NCBI RefSeq assembly: GCF_000069185.1
Contig: NC_010397.1
Location: 558,001 to 622,000, forward strand
Reading direction: 5' to 3'
From: Mycobacteroides abscessus ATCC 19977
GTDB taxonomy: Bacteria; Actinomycetota; Actinomycetes; Mycobacteriales; Mycobacteriaceae
DNA length: 64,000 nucleotides
A model generated the notes under the pieces. The model was not told where the DNA came from. It did not search any database and worked only from the letters and a program-made list of their open reading frames with translations. The first letter of the stretch is position 1. Each line of letters opens with the position of its first letter. This document shows positions 47,547-57,374 of the stretch, piece after piece. Position numbers and translations under genes: made by a program.

Positions 47547-48305
47547 TTAGTTCCCCTTCGGCTTTCCGGTCTCGACGAACGCATCACGGTGTTCGTCGGC
47601 GACTCCGGCAAGGTTGAGTTCGAATGTGAAGCCCTGCTCCATGCGGTAACTCGACTCGACGTCCTGCGGATCGATGAAGTTGATGGCCTCCTTGGCGGCC
47701 CGGATCACCCGGGTGTCCTTGGCGGCGATATCACGCGCAACGCGTAGTGCTGCCTCGTCGAGTTCCGCGCGTGGCACGACCTCGTGGATGGACCCGTAGT
47801 GATGCAACGTCTTTGCGTCGATCTTGGCTGCCGTGTAGAACATTCGGCGCATCACATGCTGGGGGACAAGGCGTTGCAGATGGGTGGCAGTGCCCAGCGC
47901 GCCACGATCGACTTCCGGCACGCTGAACACGGCGTCATCGGCGGCGACGATCACATCGGCGTTGCCCACCAAGCCAATTCCGCCGCCGAGGCAGAAGCCG
48001 TTGACGGCGGCGATGACGGGCACCTTGCAGCGATACACCGCACTGAAGGCCTCGAAGCAGCCCCGATTGGTGTCGATCAGTGCGGTGAAGCCGTCGGTCG
48101 CCTGCATCTCCTTGATGTCGGCACCGGCGTTGAACCCGCGGCCCTCGGCCCGCAGGATCACCACGTGCGTGGACGGGTCGTTGCCCGCGGCCAGGATGGC
48201 GTCGGCCAGCTCAAACCATCCGCGCGACGGGATGGCGTTGACCTTCGGATAGTCGACGGTGACGGTGACGATGCCCGGTTCAACCGTCGCGGTGGTGATG
48301 CCCAT
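47547..48305 (-). CDS. echA20: Enoyl-CoA hydratase-family EchA20
   Basis: 252-aa crotonase-fold protein (Rv3550). In M. tuberculosis EchA20 hydrolytically opens ring D of a HIP-derived CoA thioester. The oxyanion-hole segments are GRGFNAGADIKEM near residue 65 and AAVNGFCLGGGIGLVGNADVI near 105, with the VPEVDRGALG stretch after them. ATG 48305 has GAGGAG upstream. It is the first gene of the minus-strand operon, 21 bases from a KstR2 operator shared with the divergent SDR gene. Confidence 0.92.
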   Translation of the reverse strand: MGITTATVEPGIVTVTVDYPKVNAIPSRGWFELADAILAAGNDPSTHVVILRAEGRGFNAGADIKEMQATDGFTALIDTNRGCFEAFSAVYRCKVPVIAAVNGFCLGGGIGLVGNADVIVAADDAVFSVPEVDRGALGTATHLQRLVPQHVMRRMFYTAAKIDAKTLHHYGSIHEVVPRAELDEAALRVARDIAAKDTRVIRAAKEAINFIDPQDVESSYRMEQGFTFELNLAGVADEHRDAFVETGKPKGN

Positions 48306-48325
48306 GAGACTCCTCAAGGTACCGA

Positions 48326-48339
48326 AACAAGCACTTGCT
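48326..48339. promoter_or_regulatory. KstR2 operator between echA20 and the SDR pair
   Basis: AACAAGCACTTGCT is a full match to AnCAAGnnCTTGnT. Candidate -10 boxes flank it: TACCTT on the minus strand (48321-48316, toward echA20) and TACGCT on the plus strand (48343-48348). One dimer could repress both directions. Confidence 0.88.
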
Positions 48340-48399
48340 TGGTACGCTACCATGGCTCGAAAGCGCAGGACAAACAGCAGGAACAGGGCAAGGAGTCAC

Positions 48400-49182
48400 G
48401 TGCGAACCCCCTATGACCTCGGCCTTGAGGGTCGCGTCGTCCTCGTTACCGGCGGCGTCCGCGGGGTCGGTGCCGGAATCAGCCAGGTTTTCGCCGACCA
48501 GGGTGCGACGGTGGTGACTTGCGCGCGCCGGCCCGGTGACGCTCCTTACGAGTTCCACTCCTGCGATGTGCGCGACGAAGAGTCGGTGGACACGCTCATC
48601 GGCGCCATCGTCGCCGCGCATGGTCGCCTGGACGCCGTGGTGAACAACGCGGGGGGCGCACCCTTCGCGCTCGCTGCCGATGCGAGTCACAATTTCCATC
48701 GCAAGATCATCGAGTTGAACCTGCTCTCTGCCCTGCTGGTCTCTCAGCGTGCCAACGCGGTGATGCAGAAGCAGGACGGCGGCGGCACGATCGTCAACAT
48801 CACCAGCGTCAGCGCGGGCCGTCCGTCGCCGGGTACCGCCGCCTACGGCGCTGCCAAGGCCGGGCTGGAGAGCCTGACCCGGAGTCTGGCCGTCGAATGG
48901 GCACCCAAGGTACGGGTGAATGCCCTCGCCGCGGGGATGATCCGTACCGAGCTCTCGGAGATGCACTACGGCGACGAAGACGGGATTGCTGCGGTGGGCG
49001 CTACCGTACCGCTCGGGCGCCTGGCCAACCCGGACGAGATCGGTTGGACCGCGGCATTCCTAGCATCACCACTGTCTTCGTATGTGACCGGTTCGGTCCT
49101 CACGGTTCACGGCGGAGGGGAGCGTCCGGCGTTCCTCGACGCGGCCAATGTCAACAGCAATGAGAACGGCGAAAAGGAATAG
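48400..49182 (+). CDS. Short-chain dehydrogenase (Rv3549c-like)
   Basis: 260-aa classical SDR. NAD(P) motif TGGVRGVGAGI near residue 18, NNAGGAPFA, and the catalytic serine and YGAAK motif (SVSAGRPSPGTAAYGAAKAG). It is in the position of Rv3549c, within the KstR2 regulon, so a hydroxyacyl-CoA or keto-steroid remnant is the likely substrate. GTG 48400 is chosen for AGGAG four bases upstream; ATG 48352 is too close to the -10 box to be used. The next SDR gene begins three bases after its stop. Confidence 0.87.
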   Translation: MRTPYDLGLEGRVVLVTGGVRGVGAGISQVFADQGATVVTCARRPGDAPYEFHSCDVRDEESVDTLIGAIVAAHGRLDAVVNNAGGAPFALAADASHNFHRKIIELNLLSALLVSQRANAVMQKQDGGGTIVNITSVSAGRPSPGTAAYGAAKAGLESLTRSLAVEWAPKVRVNALAAGMIRTELSEMHYGDEDGIAAVGATVPLGRLANPDEIGWTAAFLASPLSSYVTGSVLTVHGGGERPAFLDAANVNSNENGEKE

Positions 49183-49185
49183 AAC

Positions 49186-50097
49186 ATGCCAGGTTTACTC
49201 GACGGTCGGGTCGTCATCATCACGGGCGCGGGCCGTGGCATCGGCCGGGCGCACGCACTGGCGTTCGCCGCAGAAGGGGCGCGGGTCGTCGTCAACGACA
49301 TCGGTGTCGGCCTGGATGGGTCGGCGGGCATCAGTCCCGCCCAGGAGGTCGTCGAGGAGATCACGGCCGCCGGTGGCGAGGCCGTCACCAATGGGGACGA
49401 TGTCGCCGACTGGAGCGGGGCCAAGAACCTCATCGACACCGCCGTCAATTCCTTTGGCCGCCTGGATGTCCTGGTCAACAATGCCGGATTCCTGCGCGAC
49501 CGGATGCTTGCCAATATGAGTGAGGAGGAGTGGGACGCAGTGATCCGTGTGCATCTCAAGGGTCACTTCGCTCCGTTGCGGCACGCCGCCGCATACTGGC
49601 GCGACGAGTTCAAGGCCGGTAACGCGGTGGACGCCCGCATTATCAACACCAGCTCCGCCGCCGGTCTGCAGGGCAGTGTCGGACAAGGGAATTACGCCGC
49701 CGCCAAGGCTGGTATCGCCACCCTGACGCTGCAGGCCGCCGCCGAGATGGGTCGCTACGGCATCACCGTGAACGCCATCGCGCCGGCCGCGCGCACGCGA
49801 ATGACCGAGGCTGTTTTCGCCGAGACCATGGCTAAGCCGGAGGATGGCGCGTTCGACGCGATGGCTCCCGAGAACGTCTCGCCGCTGGTGGTATGGCTGG
49901 GTAGCCCGGAGTCGCGTGAGGTCACCGGCAAGGTGTTCGAGGTCGAGGCCGGCATCATTCGCGTTGCCGAGGGCTGGGCGCATGGCCCCCAGGTGGACAA
50001 GGGAGCACGCTGGGACCCAAGCGAATTGGGCCCCGTGGTCACCGACCTGCTGGACAAGGCCCGCACGCCGGTTCCGGTCTACGGCTCGCAAGGCTAA
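49186..50097 (+). CDS. Short-chain dehydrogenase (Rv3548c-like)
   Basis: 303-aa SDR resembling the dehydrogenase domain of peroxisomal multifunctional enzyme type 2. TGAGRGIGRAHALAF near residue 13, NNAGFLRDRMLANMSEEEWD, and the catalytic set INTSSAAGLQGSVGQGNYAAAKAG. These features suit a 3-hydroxyacyl-CoA dehydrogenase. It is co-translated with the preceding SDR (three-base gap, GGAAT upstream). Substrate in the HIP or side-chain pathway is not known from sequence. Confidence 0.87.
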   Translation: MPGLLDGRVVIITGAGRGIGRAHALAFAAEGARVVVNDIGVGLDGSAGISPAQEVVEEITAAGGEAVTNGDDVADWSGAKNLIDTAVNSFGRLDVLVNNAGFLRDRMLANMSEEEWDAVIRVHLKGHFAPLRHAAAYWRDEFKAGNAVDARIINTSSAAGLQGSVGQGNYAAAKAGIATLTLQAAAEMGRYGITVNAIAPAARTRMTEAVFAETMAKPEDGAFDAMAPENVSPLVVWLGSPESREVTGKVFEVEAGIIRVAEGWAHGPQVDKGARWDPSELGPVVTDLLDKARTPVPVYGSQG

Positions 50098-50107
50098 CCC
50101 TTTCCGC

Positions 50108-50164
50108 CGACACGCCGTGTTACGACGCATTTCGCGAGTGATCCGCGCAAGACGCGGCGTGTCG
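50108..50164. repeat. Inverted repeat between the SDR gene and ddn
   Basis: Perfect 10-bp arms CGACACGCCG (50108-50117) and its complement (50155-50164) enclose 37 bases and fill most of the 73-bp gap between two convergent genes. It may act as a terminator. It shares GAGTGATCCGCGC (about 50135-50148) with a second site near 44814-44826, so it may belong to a dispersed intergenic repeat family. Confidence 0.6.
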
Positions 50165-50170
50165 ATGGGG

Positions 50171-50659
50171 CTAGGGCTCCAGGATGACGACCGGGATCTG
50201 GCGGGTCGTGTACGACTGGTATTTGTCGAAGTCCGCGTACAGCTCGACCAGCTTGGGCCAGTAGTAGGCACGTTCTGCGTCGGTCGCGGTGCGCGCCGTC
50301 ATGGTGCGGATATCGCCCTTGATCTGAACGGTGACTTCAGAATTCGCCTTCAGGTTGAGATACCACGCCGGGTTGGAGGCGCGCCCGCCCTGCGACGCGA
50401 CCAAAACCACCTTGTCGCCGTCGGGTAGGTAGAGCAGCGCGCTGAGACGCTGCTGCCCGGTCTTGCGGCCGGTCGTGGTGAGCAGCAATACCGGTATGCC
50501 CCACGGGAAAGCCGCGCCGACACGCCACTTTCCACCGAGACGGCCGTCGGTACGCTGATACAGCCAAACATTGACCGTGGTCATCCACTTGATGACCTTG
50601 CCGGCGAACTCGGAATTCAGTTGGGCGGGTGCGTTCGCGGATGATCCCGGTGCGGTCAT
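50171..50659 (-). CDS. ddn: Deazaflavin (F420)-dependent nitroreductase Ddn
   Basis: 162-aa split-barrel F420-dependent reductase matching Rv3547, which reduces menaquinone and activates bicyclic nitroimidazoles in M. tuberculosis. Family features: PWGIPVLLLTTTGRKTGQQRLSALLYLPDGDKVVLVASQGG in the F420 pocket, NPAWYLNLKAN, and the C-terminal YQSYTTRQIPVVILEP. Whether residues for nitroimidazole activation are kept was not tested. ATG 50659 follows a -10 box by six bases, so it is probably leaderless. Confidence 0.92.
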   Translation of the reverse strand: MTAPGSSANAPAQLNSEFAGKVIKWMTTVNVWLYQRTDGRLGGKWRVGAAFPWGIPVLLLTTTGRKTGQQRLSALLYLPDGDKVVLVASQGGRASNPAWYLNLKANSEVTVQIKGDIRTMTARTATDAERAYYWPKLVELYADFDKYQSYTTRQIPVVILEP

Positions 50660-50664
50660 GGCCC

Positions 50665-50671
50665 TATGCTA
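50665..50671. promoter_or_regulatory. Shared divergent leaderless promoter (ddn / SnoaL-like gene)
   Basis: TATGCTA reads as TATGCT on the plus strand (50665-50670) and as TAGCAT on the minus strand (50671-50666). Each hexamer fits TAnnnT and each ends exactly six bases before its own start codon (GTG 50677 and ATG 50659). The two genes are only 17 bases apart. Confidence 0.6.
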
Positions 50672-50676
50672 CGAGT

Positions 50677-51063
50677 GTGTCAACACCCGGAGCCTCAGAC
50701 GAAGCACGTATCGCCGCTGCGAATGCCTACATCGAAGCCCTCGTCACACACCAGGCGGACGCGGTGCCGTTCACCCCGGAATGTGTGCGGATCGAACAGG
50801 GCGTCAAGACTGGATTCTCCGGAGATCACTTGCGGCGCAGCCTAAACAACGGTCCGCAGTTCCGCCTTATCGCCGCCGCGTCCAATCGGCAGTTCCGGGT
50901 TGAGGGCGACGACGTCGTGGCGAGTTTCGTCATCGAGACCAAGGCCAAGGTCGCCGGCTGGCGCGTTGTCGCCAAAGTGGACGAGAAGTTCAGAATTCCG
51001 GCCGACGATCCCCGAATCCATCACATCCGGGCGATCTTCGTCCCGAAGCTGGCACGCGCCTAG
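50677..51063 (+). CDS. SnoaL/NTF2-like (DUF8021-type) protein
   Basis: 128-aa protein predicted to be a small alpha+beta NTF2-like domain: helix AANAYIEALVTHQADAVPFT, then strands CVRIEQGVKTG, ASNRQFRVEGDDVVASFVIET and the tail IHHIRAIFVPKL. Such domains are often small enzymes or ligand-binding proteins. It lies just upstream of the CYP125-like gene and may act on the same substrates. GTG 50677 is preceded by a -10 box at leaderless spacing. Its stop codon is part of a KstR operator. Confidence 0.65.
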   Translation: MSTPGASDEARIAAANAYIEALVTHQADAVPFTPECVRIEQGVKTGFSGDHLRRSLNNGPQFRLIAAASNRQFRVEGDDVVASFVIETKAKVAGWRVVAKVDEKFRIPADDPRIHHIRAIFVPKLARA

Positions 51064-51074
51064 AACACGTTCTA
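51061..51074. promoter_or_regulatory. KstR operator overlapping a stop codon, upstream of the CYP125 paralogue
   Basis: TAGAACACGTTCTA, a perfect palindrome and full KstR match. Its first three bases are the TAG stop of the SnoaL-like gene. It lies 105 bases before the CYP start. Confidence 0.88.
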
Positions 51075-51178
51075 GATCTGCGGTTTTTCTGCCGCGCACC
51101 CTTGTCCTGGGGTCGATTTCTGTGCTTCACTGCGACTAGAGCCAGTAGTGAAATACATCACAGGCCGGGAGGTACAGC

Positions 51179-52432
51179 GTGGTACAGGCCCAACACCCCC
51201 ATCTGCCGGACGGTATCGACTTCACCGATCCCGAGCTTTTCGTGCACGGCATCCCCGAGCGTGAGCTCGCCGAGCTGCGGCATACCGAGCCGATTTGGTG
51301 GAATCACACCGAACGCGGCGTTGCCGGATTCGATGATGACGGCTTCTGGGTGGTATCCAAACATAAAGATGTCAAAGAGGTTTCGCTGCGCTGCGAGGTC
51401 TTTTCCAGCGAGCAGAACACCGCCATACCGCGCTATCTGCCCACCACGCCGCGCGAACGGATCGATGCCACGCGGTTGATCATGCTCAATATGGATCCGC
51501 CCCGGCACAGCAGGTTGCGGCACATCATCAGTCGCGGATTCACGCCGCGAGCGATCAGTCGGCTACGCGACGACCTCAATGCGCGCGCACAGGGTATCGC
51601 CAGGGCGGCGGCGCAGCTGCGGCACGGTGACTTTGTAGAACAGGTGGCCTGCGAGCTTCCGTTGCAGGCCATCGCGGGTTTGATGGGCACGCCGCTGGAC
51701 GAGCGCGAGCAGCTCTTTGACTGGTCCAACAGGCTCGTCGGATCCTCTGACGGTGAGGACGATAGCGCGGTCGCGAGTGCCGAGCTGCTGATGTATGCCA
51801 TGGGGGTGGCGGCCCGCAAGACCGCCGAGCCGGGTGCCGACATCTGCACCGACCTGGTAAATGCCGATATCGATGGGCAGAAGTTGTCCGACGATGAGTT
51901 CGGTTTCTTTGTCATGCTTTTGGCGGTTGCCGGCAATGAGACAACCCGCAACTCGATCACTCATGGGATGCACGCTTTCACTCAGTTCCCGGAGCAATGG
52001 GAGCTGTACAAGAAGACGCGGCCCGAGACTGCCGCCGACGAGATCGTGCGCTGGGCCACGCCGGTGACCTCGTTTCAGCGGACGGCATTGGAGGACACCG
52101 AACTCGGCGGAGTGCGGATCAAGAAGGGGCAGCGCGTGGTGATGATGTACCGCAGCGCCAACTTCGACGAAGAGGTCTTCGAGAATCCGTTTACCTTCGA
52201 CATCATGCGGGATCCCAACCCGCACGTGGGTTTTGGCGGAAATGGCGAGCACCATTGTGTGGGCGCGAACCTGGCGCGCATGACCATCAACCTCATGTTC
52301 AACGCCATCGCCGATCACATGCCGGACCTCGCGTCGGCAGGGGAACCGGATAGGTTGCGGTCCGGCTGGCTCAACGGCGTCAAACATTGGGAAGTGGACT
52401 TCTGCCCGGCAGGCTACGGACGGGCAAGCTGA
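51179..52432 (+). CDS. Cytochrome P450, CYP125 paralogue
   Basis: 417-aa soluble P450 close to CYP125 (steroid C26/C27 hydroxylase). I-helix AVAGNETTRN, ExxR in DEIVRW, and haem loop FGGNGEHHCVGANLAR with the cysteine ligand. It aligns almost end to end with the second P450 at 53858 (both contain FTQFPEQWELYKK and ATPVTSFQRTALEDTEL), with changes concentrated around residues 180-225. GTG 51179 has GGGAGGT upstream. It is likely a side-chain hydroxylase with partly redundant or shifted substrate range. Confidence 0.9.
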   Translation: MVQAQHPHLPDGIDFTDPELFVHGIPERELAELRHTEPIWWNHTERGVAGFDDDGFWVVSKHKDVKEVSLRCEVFSSEQNTAIPRYLPTTPRERIDATRLIMLNMDPPRHSRLRHIISRGFTPRAISRLRDDLNARAQGIARAAAQLRHGDFVEQVACELPLQAIAGLMGTPLDEREQLFDWSNRLVGSSDGEDDSAVASAELLMYAMGVAARKTAEPGADICTDLVNADIDGQKLSDDEFGFFVMLLAVAGNETTRNSITHGMHAFTQFPEQWELYKKTRPETAADEIVRWATPVTSFQRTALEDTELGGVRIKKGQRVVMMYRSANFDEEVFENPFTFDIMRDPNPHVGFGGNGEHHCVGANLARMTINLMFNAIADHMPDLASAGEPDRLRSGWLNGVKHWEVDFCPAGYGRAS

Positions 52433-52473
52433 CGAAAGGGCCCCGGCGCCATGACGCCGGGGCCCTTTCGTCA
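52430..52473. terminator. Bidirectional terminator between the CYP125 paralogue and fadA5
   Basis: A perfect 19-bp stem (arms 52430-52448 and 52455-52473) with a 6-base loop. The left arm begins with the P450 TGA stop and the right arm ends seven bases before the fadA5 stop. AAA/TTT triplets in the stem make it U-containing in both directions, though there is no long U-tract. Confidence 0.85.
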
Positions 52474-52479
52474 GAGGTG

Positions 52480-53784
<1,305 letters not shown>

Positions 53785-53857
53785 TCACTCGGCCCTCACT
53801 AGACGCTCTAACCAGATCGTCCCTGAAAGACGCCCCGAAAGGCCATAGGAGTTCAAC

Positions 53858-55117
53858 GTGGTGCACCCCAGCCTTCCCGCCGGTTTCGACTTCACCGACC
53901 CGGAAATCTACGCAGAACGGCTTCCCGTCGAGGAGCTCAAGGAGCTTCGGAAGACGGCTCCCATTTGGTGGCAGGAACAGCCCGACGGAGTCGGCGGCTT
54001 CAACGATGGCGGCTACTGGGTCGTCACCAAACACAAGGACGTCAAGGAGGTGTCGCTGCGCAGCGATGTCTTCTCTAGCTGGGAAAACACCGCTATCCCG
54101 CGTTTTCAGGACGACATCACCCGCGAGGCCATCGAGCTGCAGCGATACGTCATGCTCAACATGGACGCCCCGCACCACACGCGGCTGCGCAAGATCATTT
54201 CCCGCGGCTTCACCCCGCGTGCCATTGGTCGTCTGCGCGACGAGCTCAACGAGCGTGCGCAGGAGATCGCCAAGGCTGCCGCGGCGAGTGGCACCGGCGA
54301 CTTCGTCGAGCAGGTGTCGTGTGAGTTGCCGCTGCAAGCCATTGCTGGTCTGCTTGGTGTGCCGATCGAGGACCGCGGCAAGCTCTTTAACTGGTCCAAC
54401 GAAATGACCTCGTACGACGATCCGGAATACGCCGATATCGACCCGGCGGCCTCCTCGATGGAGATCCTGGCCTATTCGATGGAGATGGCCAAGCAGAAGG
54501 CCGAGAACCCGGGCGAGGACATCGTGACGACGCTGATCAACGCCGAGGTGGAAGGGGAGGGCAAGCTCTCCGACGACGAGTTCGGCTTCTTCGTGATCAT
54601 GCTCGCGGTGGCAGGCAACGAGACCTCCCGCAACTCGATCACCCAGGGCATGATGGCCTTCACCCAGTTCCCGGAGCAGTGGGAGCTGTACAAGAAGGAG
54701 CGCCCAGAGACGGCGGCCGACGAGATCGTGCGCTGGGCCACGCCCGTGACGTCGTTCCAGCGGACCGCGCTGGAGGACACCGAACTCGACGGCGTGAAGA
54801 TCAAGAAGGGTCAGCGCGTCGTCATGATGTATCGCTCGGCGAATTTCGACGAGGATGTGTTCGAAGATCCCTTTAGCTTCAACATCATGCGTAACCCGAA
54901 CCCGCACATGGGCTTTGGCGGCAGTGGTGCGCACTACTGCATCGGTGCAAACCTGGCTCGGTTGACCATCAACCTGATGTTCAACGCCATCGCCGACCAC
55001 ATGCCGAACTTGGCACCGGCGGGTGACCCGAAGCGGTTGCAGTCCGGTTGGCTCAACGGCATCAAGCACTGGCAGGTCGATTTCACCGGCGCCAGTGGCT
55101 GCCCGGTTCTGCAGTAG
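53858..55117 (+). CDS. cyp125: Steroid C26/27-monooxygenase CYP125
   Basis: 419-aa P450 matching Rv3545c by sequence and by its place before fadE28-fadE29-chsH2-chsH1-ltp2. It starts side-chain degradation by oxidising the terminal methyl of cholesterol/cholestenone to the acid. I-helix AVAGNETSRN, ExxR in DEIVRW, haem loop FGGSGAHYCIGANLAR. GTG 53858 has AGGAG upstream. It opens the plus-strand side-chain operon and is divergent from fadA5. Confidence 0.94.
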   Translation: MVHPSLPAGFDFTDPEIYAERLPVEELKELRKTAPIWWQEQPDGVGGFNDGGYWVVTKHKDVKEVSLRSDVFSSWENTAIPRFQDDITREAIELQRYVMLNMDAPHHTRLRKIISRGFTPRAIGRLRDELNERAQEIAKAAAASGTGDFVEQVSCELPLQAIAGLLGVPIEDRGKLFNWSNEMTSYDDPEYADIDPAASSMEILAYSMEMAKQKAENPGEDIVTTLINAEVEGEGKLSDDEFGFFVIMLAVAGNETSRNSITQGMMAFTQFPEQWELYKKERPETAADEIVRWATPVTSFQRTALEDTELDGVKIKKGQRVVMMYRSANFDEDVFEDPFSFNIMRNPNPHMGFGGSGAHYCIGANLARLTINLMFNAIADHMPNLAPAGDPKRLQSGWLNGIKHWQVDFTGASGCPVLQ

Positions 55118-55139
55118 TTTTCAAAGGGAAACGAGCATA

Positions 55140-56201
55140 ATGGATTTCGCTTTCGCGGAGGAGCAGCAGGCCGTCTCCGATGTGGTCGAAGCAGTGCTTG
55201 CCGATCGCGAGTTCGTCGGTGTGGTACCCGAGATCGGATACGACGAAGCCGCCTGGCGGGCCCTAGCCGCCAATGGCGTCCTGAGTCTGGCTCTGCCTGA
55301 ACGGCTGGGCGGTGATGGTCTGGGCCTGGCTGAGGTGTCGGTAGCGCTCCGGGTGCTTGGCAAGCACGGCGCCCTCACTCCGGCGCTGGCCACGCTCGGA
55401 TTTGGCGTGGTTCCGCTGGTGGAGCTGGCCTCCGGCGAGCAGCAGGATCGCTACCTTGCCGGTGTCGGCGACGGTGCGATTCTCACGGCGGCCCTCGATG
55501 AGCCGGGCCGCGCGGTGCCGTCGGCACCTGCGGTTTCCGCGGTGCGGGACGGGTCCTCGCTGGTGTTGAACGGACGCAAGATTGGCGTTCTTCATGCCGC
55601 CGAGGCACATTGGATACTTGTCACCACCGACAATGGCGTCGTTGTGGTGGCACCCAACACCCCGGGCGTGACGATCACCCGGACACCGACGGCAAGCAAG
55701 GCCGCAGAGTACGCGGTGACCTTCTCTGATGTGTCGGTGCCCGCCGCGGATCAGTTGAGCGGGTCGGTGCAGAGGCTGAACGAGCTTGCGCTCGCGGCCA
55801 TCGGCTCCTACGCCGACGGGTTGGTGTCCGGTGCATTGCGTCTGACGGCCGACCACGTGTCGAATCGGGTGCAGTTCGGTAAGCCACTGGCCACCTTCCA
55901 AGCCGTGTCACAGCAGCTGGCGGATGTCTATGTGGTCTCGAGGACCTTGAATCTCGGTGTCACATCTGCTGTTTGGCGCCTATGTGAGGGGTTGGACGCC
56001 ACCGAGGATCTGGACATTGTGTCCTTCTGGATGGCGGCCGAGGCGCAGCGGGTGATGCAGATCTGCCACCACTTGCATGGTGGTCTCGGTGTGGACATCA
56101 CATACCCGATGAATCGTTACTACTCGACGATCAAGGATCTGAGCCGTCTGGTCGGCGGGTCCTCCGAGCGCCTAGACGTCCTTGCCGCGGCGCAGGGTTA
56201 G
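55140..56201 (+). CDS. fadE28: Acyl-CoA dehydrogenase FadE28 (ChsE1)
   Basis: 353-aa subunit that forms a heterotetramer with FadE29 and dehydrogenates the C3 (isopropionyl) side-chain CoA thioester (Rv3544c in M. tuberculosis). It has the short-family core NRVQFGKPLATFQAVSQQLADVYVVS and the C-terminal HGGLGVDITYPMNRYY. ATG 55140 has AAAGGGAAACG upstream, 22 bases after the cyp125 stop. The next gene follows after nine bases. Confidence 0.92.
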   Translation: MDFAFAEEQQAVSDVVEAVLADREFVGVVPEIGYDEAAWRALAANGVLSLALPERLGGDGLGLAEVSVALRVLGKHGALTPALATLGFGVVPLVELASGEQQDRYLAGVGDGAILTAALDEPGRAVPSAPAVSAVRDGSSLVLNGRKIGVLHAAEAHWILVTTDNGVVVVAPNTPGVTITRTPTASKAAEYAVTFSDVSVPAADQLSGSVQRLNELALAAIGSYADGLVSGALRLTADHVSNRVQFGKPLATFQAVSQQLADVYVVSRTLNLGVTSAVWRLCEGLDATEDLDIVSFWMAAEAQRVMQICHHLHGGLGVDITYPMNRYYSTIKDLSRLVGGSSERLDVLAAAQG

Positions 56202-56210
56202 GAGCCAGCG

Positions 56211-57374
56211 ATGCTAATTGACCTCACGCCGGAACAGGCGAAGCTACAAAATGATCTGCGGCACTACTTCTCGAATCTGGTGACCGCCGAAGAGACCCGC
56301 GAGATGATGATCGACCGGCATGGTTCGTCCTATGAGGCCGTGGTGCGCCGCATGGGACAGGACGGCTGGTTGGGAGTCGGTTGGCCCAAGGAATACGGTG
56401 GTCACGGATTCGGCCCGCTGGAACAGCAGATCTTCATGAACGAGGTCATGCGTGCCGATGTGCCGATGCCACTGGTGACACTGCAGACCGTTGGTCCGAC
56501 CCTGCAGAAGTACGGTACCGAGGAGCAGAAAAAGAAGTTTCTGCCGGGAATCCTCGCCGGTGAAATCCATTTCGCCATCGGGTACACCGAACCGGAGGCC
56601 GGAACCGACCTCGCATCCTTGCGCACCACGGCGGTGCGCGACGGCGATCACTACGTCGTCAATGGGCAGAAGATCTTCACCACCGGTGCGCATCAGGCGC
56701 AGTACATCTGGCTGGCCTGCCGCACCGACCCGAGCGCCCCTAAACACAAGGGCATCTCGATTCTCATCGTCGACACCAAGGATCCGGGCTATTCGTGGAC
56801 CCCGATCATCACCAATGACGGCGCGCACCACACCAATGCCACCTATTACACCGATGTGCGGGTTCCGGTGGAAATGCTGGTGGGCGAGGAAAACGCGGGC
56901 TGGAAGCTCATCACGACCCAGCTGAACCATGAGCGGGTCTCGCTCGGCCCGTCCGGGCGGATCGCGGGCATGTACGACCGCGTGTACGAGTGGGCGTCCA
57001 AGCCGGGGCCGGACGGTGTGGCGCCGTTGTCGCATGAGGATGTGCGCCGGGTGCTGGGCGAGATGAAGGCCGTGTGGCGGCTCAACGAGTTGCTCAACTG
57101 GCAGGTCGCGTCATCGGGCGACGACATCAGCATGGCCGATGCCGCTGCGACGAAGATCCTTGCCACTGAATGGATTCAGAAACTCGGACGACTGAGCGAG
57201 GGTGTGGTCGGGCGCTATGGCGATCCCGCTGACGCGAATACCGCGGAGACTCTCGAATGGCTTGATGCACAGACCAAACGCCACCTGGTGATCACCTTCG
57301 GTGGCGGCGTGAACGAGGTGATGCGCGAGATGGTGTCGACGGCAGGATTGGGCACGCCGAGGGTTCCGCGATGA
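56211..57374 (+). CDS. fadE29: Acyl-CoA dehydrogenase FadE29 (ChsE2)
   Basis: 387-aa partner of FadE28 (Rv3543c). It has the FAD/substrate loop FAIGYTEPEAGTDLASLRTTA, the strand GAHHTNATYYTDVRVPVEMLVGEENAGWKLITTQLNHERV and the C-terminal FGGGVNEVMREMVSTAGLGTPRVPR. ATG 56211 is nine bases after fadE28. Its TGA overlaps the chsH2 ATG (ATGA), coupling dehydrogenase and hydratase synthesis. Confidence 0.93.
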   Translation: MLIDLTPEQAKLQNDLRHYFSNLVTAEETREMMIDRHGSSYEAVVRRMGQDGWLGVGWPKEYGGHGFGPLEQQIFMNEVMRADVPMPLVTLQTVGPTLQKYGTEEQKKKFLPGILAGEIHFAIGYTEPEAGTDLASLRTTAVRDGDHYVVNGQKIFTTGAHQAQYIWLACRTDPSAPKHKGISILIVDTKDPGYSWTPIITNDGAHHTNATYYTDVRVPVEMLVGEENAGWKLITTQLNHERVSLGPSGRIAGMYDRVYEWASKPGPDGVAPLSHEDVRRVLGEMKAVWRLNELLNWQVASSGDDISMADAAATKILATEWIQKLGRLSEGVVGRYGDPADANTAETLEWLDAQTKRHLVITFGGGVNEVMREMVSTAGLGTPRVPR

